Positions 1-4,165 of a stretch of DNA of 5,882 nt are shown piece after piece. This stretch comes from an uncultured Bacteroidota bacterium (GTDB taxonomy: Bacteria > Bacteroidota > Bacteroidia > Chitinophagales > Chitinophagaceae), in assembly GCA_903906615.1 (NCBI GenBank), contig CAIVKT010000395.1, positions 1 through 5,882 on the forward strand. Direction: 5' to 3'. The position numbers and the translations under genes are program-made. A model generated the notes under the pieces. The model did not search any database. It worked only from the letters and a program-made list of their open reading frames with translations, and was not told where the DNA came from. The number at the start of each line of letters is the position of its first letter. The first letter of the stretch is position 1.

Positions 1-575
1 TCCTGAAGGATTATGTGGAGGCTTCTTACTATTTCAAGAACTTCACCGAGTACTTCCCTACCAGCAAGAGCGCTGAGGAGTGCGAGTTTATGAGTGCCTT
101 GGCGCTGTATAAATACGCCCCTAAATTCTCGCTGGACCAAACGAATACCACCAAGGCGCTGGAAGCTATGCAGTCATACGCCAACAGGTATCCGAAGTCG
201 GACAGGCTGGCAGAGGCCAATAAGTACATAGACGAATCGAAGGGCAAGCTGGAATTAAAGAAAGCGGATGCAGCCAAGCTGTATTTTAATATAGACAAGT
301 ACAAAGCAGCCATAGTGGCCTACAGGAGCGTGATGCGCGAATACCCCGACTCGCACAGTAGCGACCTGTACCAGTTCATGATCGTGAAGTCTATGTTCAG
401 GTACGCCAAGGAAAGCATTACAACCAAGCAGGAAGAACGTTATACGAATACCATCAGCGCATACAACGACCTCAAGGATAACTACCCGCAGTCTACGTAC
501 CTGCCTGAGGCAGCAAAACTTTATACAATAGCAGACCTTAACTTAAAAAAATTACGCAATGAGCAACACCAATAG
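1..575 (+). CDS. bamD: Outer membrane assembly lipoprotein BamD, 3' part (5' end outside window)
   Basis: BamD is the TPR-like lipoprotein of the BAM complex, which inserts beta-barrel proteins into the outer membrane from the periplasmic side. The reading frame is open to the left edge (first full codon at 3, reading LKDYVEASYYF), so the GTG at 15 is an internal valine and not the start. The lipoprotein signal peptide and first TPR are missing, and about 190 residues are visible. Helical TPR-like units can be seen: YYFKNFTEYFPTSKSAEE, then AMQSYANRYPKSDRLAEA, then IVAYRSVMREYPDSHSS, then ISAYNDLKDNYPQSTYLPEA. The repeated Y-P-x-S at each helix turn is typical of BamD/YfiO proteins. The end overlaps the rpoZ start by 17 bases, which suggests translational coupling. 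The call rests on the repeat pattern and on the bamD-rpoZ adjacency known in Bacteroidota. Confidence 0.88.
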   Translation, partial: LKDYVEASYYFKNFTEYFPTSKSAEECEFMSALALYKYAPKFSLDQTNTTKALEAMQSYANRYPKSDRLAEANKYIDESKGKLELKKADAAKLYFNIDKYKAAIVAYRSVMREYPDSHSSDLYQFMIVKSMFRYAKESITTKQEERYTNTISAYNDLKDNYPQSTYLPEAAKLYTIADLNLKKLRNEQHQ

Positions 576-882
576 AAAGTCGCTGGGATCAGTGAACGCG
601 CTGATAGAAACACGTGATGTGATCGCCATGAAGGAAAAAACAGGCAACCTGTACGAGTCTATAGCCGTGATCTCTCGTCGCGCCAACCAGATATCCGTAA
701 CTATGAAGGAAGAGTTGCACCGCAAGCTGGATGAGTTCTCCACGCATGGCGACAACCTGGAAGAAGTACATGAGAACAAAGAGCAGATAGAAATATCACG
801 CATTTACGAGCGTATGGCTAACGCCCCGCTGCAAGCCATCAACGAATTTGTTGATGACCAGATCTACTATCGCAAGAAATAA
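559..882 (+). CDS. rpoZ: DNA-directed RNA polymerase omega subunit, Bacteroidota type
   Basis: This 107-residue cytoplasmic protein is the small omega subunit, which binds the beta' subunit and helps RNA polymerase assemble. The conserved omega core is visible at residues 29-45 as GNLYESIAVISRRANQI, the counterpart of the N-x-[FY]-...-RRA-x-Q block in proteobacterial omega. The flanks (NALIETRDVIAMKEKTGN before it, INEFVDDQIYYRKK at the end) fit the longer Bacteroidota form. The start is the ATG at 559, inside the last codons of bamD. The bases before it (ACTTAAAAAAATTACGCA) are A-rich without a Shine-Dalgarno motif, as is usual in Bacteroidota, and coupling to bamD probably helps initiation. 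The gene ends 22 bases before a strong terminator, so it is the last gene of its operon here. Confidence 0.88.
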   Translation: MSNTNRKSLGSVNALIETRDVIAMKEKTGNLYESIAVISRRANQISVTMKEELHRKLDEFSTHGDNLEEVHENKEQIEISRIYERMANAPLQAINEFVDDQIYYRKK

Positions 883-904
883 CTAACCATAAGGTTACCC
901 CATT

Positions 905-935
905 AAAAAAAGCTATCCCTGCGATAGCTTTTTTT
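905..935. terminator. Strong bidirectional intrinsic terminator after rpoZ
   Basis: A perfect inverted repeat pairs AAAAAAAGCTATC (905-917) with GATAGCTTTTTTT (923-935) around the 5-base loop CCTGC. On the plus strand it gives a GCTATC/GATAGC stem followed by seven T, ending bamD-rpoZ transcripts. Because the left arm starts with seven A, the structure also works on the minus strand and could stop transcripts coming from the convergent NHL gene, whose stop codon is about 320 bases away. A weaker 5-bp hairpin (TAACC-ATAA-GGTTA, 884-897) lies between the rpoZ stop codon and this terminator. Confidence 0.88.
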
Positions 936-1096
936 AGTTTGTATGAGGTGGTGTGCGTTTACAAAAGCATATAAAATATTTCCCCTTCCAGAGCTTGTGC
1001 TGTGCTGTACCGCGAGTACCCTTGTATCCTTCTCGCGAGTGGAGGCGAGATGCCCATCGTTACATGGCTTTGCGTTACACATCGTAAAACCCACAC

Positions 1097-1141
1097 GCCC
1101 CGAATGGGGCAAAATCCCATAGAATAGGGCAACGCCCTATT
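1097..1141. other. Two adjacent hairpins in the intergenic region
   Basis: The first is GCCCC-GAAT-GGGGC (1097-1110), a 5-bp GC stem with a 4-base loop. The second is AATAGGGC-AAC-GCCCTATT (1123-1141), a perfect 8-bp stem with a 3-base loop. Neither is followed by a real T run on either strand, so they are poor intrinsic terminators. Being next to each other and GC-rich in an otherwise mixed intergenic stretch, they could be part of a dispersed palindromic repeat or could stabilise the 3' end of the NHL transcript. Function is inference. Confidence 0.55.
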
Positions 1142-1166
1142 AAACGCCCGATGAACAACGCCCAAT
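1131..1166. repeat. Cluster of three AACGCCCnAT decamers
   Basis: Three copies in the same orientation differ only at position 8: AACGCCCTAT (1131-1140), AACGCCCGAT (1143-1152) and AACGCCCAAT (1157-1166), spaced 12 and 14 bases start to start. A degenerate fourth copy, ACGCCCCGAAT, sits at 1095-1105. On the minus strand they read ATnGGGCGTT. The first copy forms the right arm of the 8-bp hairpin at 1123-1141. The spacing is not exact, so this is a loose tandem cluster and not a clean minisatellite or a CRISPR array. Confidence 0.6.
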
Positions 1167-1254
1167 GAGCAAAACCACATCATCCCGATAGCGGATACTA
1201 TCGCTAAATGATTTTTCTAATCCCGGACCTTTGCTACGTCCCCTTTTTTGTTCT

Positions 1255-3639
1255 TTACCGCTGTATCGCAAACCGGATCACCGTACTGCCCTCATTAGTA
1301 ATGACATGGAGCAGATACATGCCCTCGGGCAATTCACTTGCTAAGGTTATTTGTTCTTTCAGCTCTCCGTTCTGTAATGTTGCAGCGCTGGTGTATACTA
1401 CCTGGCCCAGCATGTTGGCTACCTCTATGCGCGCGTCATTGGTGGTTGCCGGTAATGTACCTTGCAGTGTGAAAGTGCCTTTGTTCGGGTTGGGTGCAAG
1501 GCGCATCGTTGCCCCTTGCATATTGATGGTGCTTACGCTTACATCGCTCACTACAATGTATATCCAGCCAAAGGCTGTAAAGGTGCAAGGCACATTGTAT
1601 ACGAGGCAGGTGATGGAGTCGTTATTGGCAAAGTTGCCTATGTAGTAGCTATTGGTAGCGCCGGGTACATCCAGCCCGTTCTTCTCCCATTGGTAGCTGA
1701 AGATGCCTGTGCTGCCGGGCGTAGATACATTGAGCGTATCTGTTTCGCCGGGGCGTATCACAGCTCCGGGCGTACCGGATATCAGCACATACGGTATCAC
1801 AATATCATTGATGGTCAGCGGGTGGCGATCATAGAACACACCACACGCATTGGTGATGGTGTAGACGATGGTGTCAAAACCGGGATAGCGTACCGTTACA
1901 AGGCCGCCACTGTTTACTGTAGCCAGCGTATCTACACTTGTCCACACACCGCCTGCGGGTGTCGCGGTAAGGGTGATGGAATGATCGCGGCAGGTAATGA
2001 TCTGTCCGGATATGGCGGTGCTGGTGGGATATATCGTTATTACCTTCTGCACTTTGTTGGTACAGCCTGCCAGTACTTTAGAGTAGAACACAGTATCCAT
2101 ACCGGTAGCGATACCGCCTACCACACCTGTGGCAGTAATGATCATATTGCCATTCTGCACCGACCATACACCACCTGATGCGGTATCAGTAAGCGTATCC
2201 AACCGGCCGGTGCATGCATATGCCGGGCCACCTATGGGGCTAAGCGGAGGAGTAGGATTAACGGTAACGTATACCATGATGGTATTAGACAAACTCCCAT
2301 CGCTCACCTTTACCTTAAATGAATCGGTGCCGCTGTAGCCTACTGTTGGTGTGTAACTAAAGCCCGATGGCGTAATAACGCTATCAGTGGAAACTGCTGA
2401 ATAAGACCCTGTGGCCGTGCCATGGTGCGGCGCTACCAGGCGGCTCCAGGTCTCTGTTTGAGATAGGTTGGAGTCGCGGATGGCCAGCAGGCTGTCTATA
2501 TGCAGCGTAGGCGCGCTTTCGCACATCACTATATGCGCGGATGCCCCTGCGGTAAATACGGGCGCACGATTAGTTAGGTCTATTTTGCGCACTACATAGT
2601 CGCTATGGTCTGCCACGTATACATTGCCCTGGCCATCGCAGCTTACCGCTGTGGGGGCATTAAGTGTGGCCAGTATGGCATAGCCCCTGTCGCCGGTATA
2701 GCCACTTGCGCCTGTGCCTGCCAGTGTGCTGATGATGCCCGTGCGGGTGATCTTGCGCACCACATTGTTGCTTTCATCGCCTATATATACATTGCCTGCG
2801 CTGTCGGCCACTACCCCTACAGGGTAATTGAGCTGTGCGGCAACGGCAGCGCCGCCATCGCCGGTATAGCCGGGCGTGCCAGTGCCTGCGTAGGTGCTTA
2901 CTATGCCTGCAGTGTTTATTTTGCGTATGGCATGGTTCCAGTTATCTGCCAGGTATATGTTGCCCGCCGTATCGGTGCATATGCCGTAAATGTTATTAAA
3001 GGTAGCGGCAGTAGCCGGGCCACCATCGCCGGTATAGCCGGGCGTGCCTGCAGTACCCGCAATAGTACTGATGATACCCGAGGAATTCACCTTGCGCACC
3101 ACATAATTAAGATCGGTAATGAGGAGGTTGCCATTGCGGTCTATAGCCACCGCCTGCGGATAAGAAAGGCGCGCGCTTATTGCAGCGCCGCCATCGCCCG
3201 TATAGCCCGATGAGCCGGTACCCGCAACCGTACTGATAATACCCGATGCGCTCACCTTGCGGATCACATGGTTGTTCTGGTCGGCTATGTATAGGTTGCC
3301 TGCGGCATCTACGGCCAGCCCGCGTGGCGAGTTGATCTTAGCGCTCACGGCAGCACCGCCATCGCCGGTATAGCCGCCGGTGCCTGTGCCGGTAAGGGTA
3401 CTGATGATACCCGTACTGCTCACCTTGCGGATACGGTTGTTGGAAAAATCGGAGATGTATTTGTTGCCCGATGAGGTAACCACCAGCCCCCAGGGCTGCA
3501 CAAGGCCTGCCGCAGTGGCCGGGCCGCTATCACCGCCATATACTGGGGTGCCGTTGCCGGCAATGGTATTGATCACCTGCCCGAAAGCGGGTGCAGCTAC
3601 TACTACAAGCAATAGAATAAGGTAAGGTAGTCTTCTCAT
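1255..3639 (-). CDS. Secreted NHL-repeat six-blade propeller protein with Ig-like domains and T9SS sorting tail
   Basis: A 794-residue predicted surface or secreted protein with no recognised enzymatic residues. Residues 1-20 are a signal peptide (MRRLPYLILLLVVVAAPAFG, then Q). Residues 23-358 contain six NHL repeats of 55-57 residues, enough for a closed six-blade beta-propeller. The typical unit is I-I-S-T-x-A-G-T-G, GYTGDGG, then PxGxxxDxxGNxYIAD, then NxVIRKV. Residues 359-460 look like a cadherin-like or Ig module (FSYTPTVGYSGTDSFKVKVSDG). Residues 462-612 are two similar Ig-like modules, and about 613-698 is another (SYQWEKNG...SITCLVYN). Residues 711-794 are a type A T9SS sorting domain (LAPNPNKGTFTLQG...GMYLLHVITNEGSTVIRFAIQR), expected to direct export across the outer membrane. 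Such propellers usually bind proteins or carbohydrates; the ligand is unknown. The ATG at 3639 was chosen because it begins the signal peptide, and there is no Shine-Dalgarno. A promoter lies just upstream at 3675-3704. Confidence 0.9.
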   Translation of the reverse strand: MRRLPYLILLLVVVAAPAFGQVINTIAGNGTPVYGGDSGPATAAGLVQPWGLVVTSSGNKYISDFSNNRIRKVSSTGIISTLTGTGTGGYTGDGGAAVSAKINSPRGLAVDAAGNLYIADQNNHVIRKVSASGIISTVAGTGSSGYTGDGGAAISARLSYPQAVAIDRNGNLLITDLNYVVRKVNSSGIISTIAGTAGTPGYTGDGGPATAATFNNIYGICTDTAGNIYLADNWNHAIRKINTAGIVSTYAGTGTPGYTGDGGAAVAAQLNYPVGVVADSAGNVYIGDESNNVVRKITRTGIISTLAGTGASGYTGDRGYAILATLNAPTAVSCDGQGNVYVADHSDYVVRKIDLTNRAPVFTAGASAHIVMCESAPTLHIDSLLAIRDSNLSQTETWSRLVAPHHGTATGSYSAVSTDSVITPSGFSYTPTVGYSGTDSFKVKVSDGSLSNTIMVYVTVNPTPPLSPIGGPAYACTGRLDTLTDTASGGVWSVQNGNMIITATGVVGGIATGMDTVFYSKVLAGCTNKVQKVITIYPTSTAISGQIITCRDHSITLTATPAGGVWTSVDTLATVNSGGLVTVRYPGFDTIVYTITNACGVFYDRHPLTINDIVIPYVLISGTPGAVIRPGETDTLNVSTPGSTGIFSYQWEKNGLDVPGATNSYYIGNFANNDSITCLVYNVPCTFTAFGWIYIVVSDVSVSTINMQGATMRLAPNPNKGTFTLQGTLPATTNDARIEVANMLGQVVYTSAATLQNGELKEQITLASELPEGMYLLHVITNEGSTVIRFAIQR
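2566..3573 (-). repeat. Six in-gene tandem repeats of about 168 bp encoding NHL blades
   Basis: The NHL blades begin at residues 23, 79, 135, 190, 247 and 303, giving a DNA period of 165-171 bp. Conservation is visible at the nucleotide level: a 26-base stretch at 2855-2880 is identical to 3023-3048, exactly 168 bases apart, and near copies occur around 2688-2702, 3190-3207 and 3358-3375, each coding for GYTGD. The first blade (VYGGDSGPA) and the last (GYTGDRGYA) diverge from the four inner blades. This pattern suggests past unequal crossing-over or gene conversion among the inner units. It is coding repeat DNA, not a CRISPR array or mobile element. Confidence 0.85.
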
Positions 3640-3674
3640 AAAATCAGATCGTTATCAGCTATAGGTATAAACAG

Positions 3675-3704
3675 CAAAAATACATATAATAAGTCGTTTA
3701 CAAA
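3675..3704 (-). promoter_or_regulatory. Predicted Bacteroidota-type promoter of the NHL gene
   Basis: Read on the minus strand, TTTG (3704-3701) is followed after 18 bases by TATTTTTG (3682-3675). This is an exact match to the TTTG / TAnnTTTG pattern for the primary sigma factor of Bacteroidota. Transcription would start near 3667-3670, leaving an AT-rich leader of roughly 30 bases before the ATG at 3639. The TTTG element lies in the last codons of bcp (reading GGT TTG TAA). No terminator was seen between bcp and the NHL gene, so read-through from the upstream operon is also possible. Confidence 0.6.
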
Positions 3705-4159
3705 CCCCACGTCTCCAATATCTGCTCGGTATGGGTTTTGCTCACCACTTTGTCTATAATGTGGTCTATCTTGCCTTTTTCGTTGATGAGGAAGGTAGTG
3801 CGTAGGGTGCCCATGTAGGTGCGCCCCATAAATGTCTTCCAGTCCCACACGCCATAGGCGTTCACAATGGTCTGCTCCACATCGGTAAGCAGGGTAAAGG
3901 GCAGGGAATATTTCTTTTCAAATTTTTTGTGGCTTTTTTCGTTATCTGTGCTCACGCCCAGCACCACTATATCATGCTGCTTCAGCGCGGCATAGTTGTC
4001 GCGTATGTTGCAGGCTTCCTTGGTGCAGGTCTCGGTATCATCCTTCGGATAGAAGTAAAGCACTACCTTCTTTCCTTTAAAGTCTTTGAGCGATACTGTA
4101 TTCCCATCCTGGTCGGTGGTGGTGAATGCGGGCGCTTTATCTCCTGGTTTCAGTGTCAT
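3698..4159 (-). CDS. bcp: Thioredoxin-dependent thiol peroxidase, BCP/PrxQ family peroxiredoxin
   Basis: A 153-residue cytoplasmic peroxiredoxin, close to the usual family length, that reduces hydrogen peroxide and organic hydroperoxides using electrons normally supplied by thioredoxin. The thioredoxin-like fold is clear: PGDKAPAFTTTDQDGNTVSLKDFKGKKVVLYFYPKDDT. The peroxidatic cysteine is C45 and the putative resolving cysteine C50, in TETCTKEACNIRDN, with the same five-residue spacing as in E. coli BCP. T42 and R120 (GTLRTTFLIN) complete the expected active-site set. The usual TPGCT signature reads TETCT here, a local variant. The ATG at 4159 is 6 bases after the stop codon of the M23 gene, so the two are probably co-transcribed; no Shine-Dalgarno is seen. 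No signal peptide is present. Confidence 0.95.
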   Translation of the reverse strand: MTLKPGDKAPAFTTTDQDGNTVSLKDFKGKKVVLYFYPKDDTETCTKEACNIRDNYAALKQHDIVVLGVSTDNEKSHKKFEKKYSLPFTLLTDVEQTIVNAYGVWDWKTFMGRTYMGTLRTTFLINEKGKIDHIIDKVVSKTHTEQILETWGL

Positions 4160-4165
4160 GGTTGG

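Larger units (their letters stand above)
883..1254. other. Gene-free 372-base convergent intergenic region with repeats and hairpins
   Basis: This lies between the ends of rpoZ (+) and the NHL gene (-). Short open frames exist on the minus strand (about 70 codons each, 903-1112 and 959-1183), but they overlap one another in different frames, have Cys/Trp/Arg-rich uneven composition and resemble no domain I know, so I do not call genes. Apart from the terminator it holds: a direct repeat CGCGAGT (1011-1017 and 1034-1040, the second within the palindrome CTCGCGAG); two adjacent hairpins (1097-1110, 1123-1141); three AACGCCCnAT decamers (1131-1166); and a region with two competing 5-bp stems (TAGCG/CGCTA at 1189-1206, or GATAG/CTATC at 1187-1202). 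No promoter matching TTTG...TAnnTTTG was found on either strand. Confidence 0.6.

Noticed and set aside
15..17. GTG at 15 as the start of the first gene
   Set aside because: The frame is open to the left edge, and the visible protein begins in the middle of a BamD TPR unit without its lipoprotein signal.
1097..1141. Hairpins as the intrinsic terminator of the NHL gene
   Set aside because: No T run follows either stem on the minus strand. The terminator at 905-935, which has A/T tracts on both sides, is a better candidate.
903..1183. Two short overlapping minus-strand frames in the intergenic region
   Set aside because: Composition is unlike the neighbouring proteins, one start lies inside the other frame, there is no promoter, and one frame runs into the terminator stem.
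1462..2178. 238-codon open frame on the plus strand
   Set aside because: It lies wholly antisense to the NHL protein gene, whose signal peptide, repeats and sorting domain are unmistakable. Its own product is rich in Cys, Tyr, His and Gly with no domain, as expected of a shadow frame.
2605..3213. 202-codon open frame on the plus strand with internal repeats
   Set aside because: It is antisense to the NHL repeats, and its periodicity (AIAGIAG-type strings) simply mirrors the 168-bp coding repeat on the other strand.
2566..3573. Regularly spaced repeats suggesting a CRISPR or satellite array
   Set aside because: The period of about 168 bp is a multiple of three, stays in frame, and encodes NHL blades on the minus strand.
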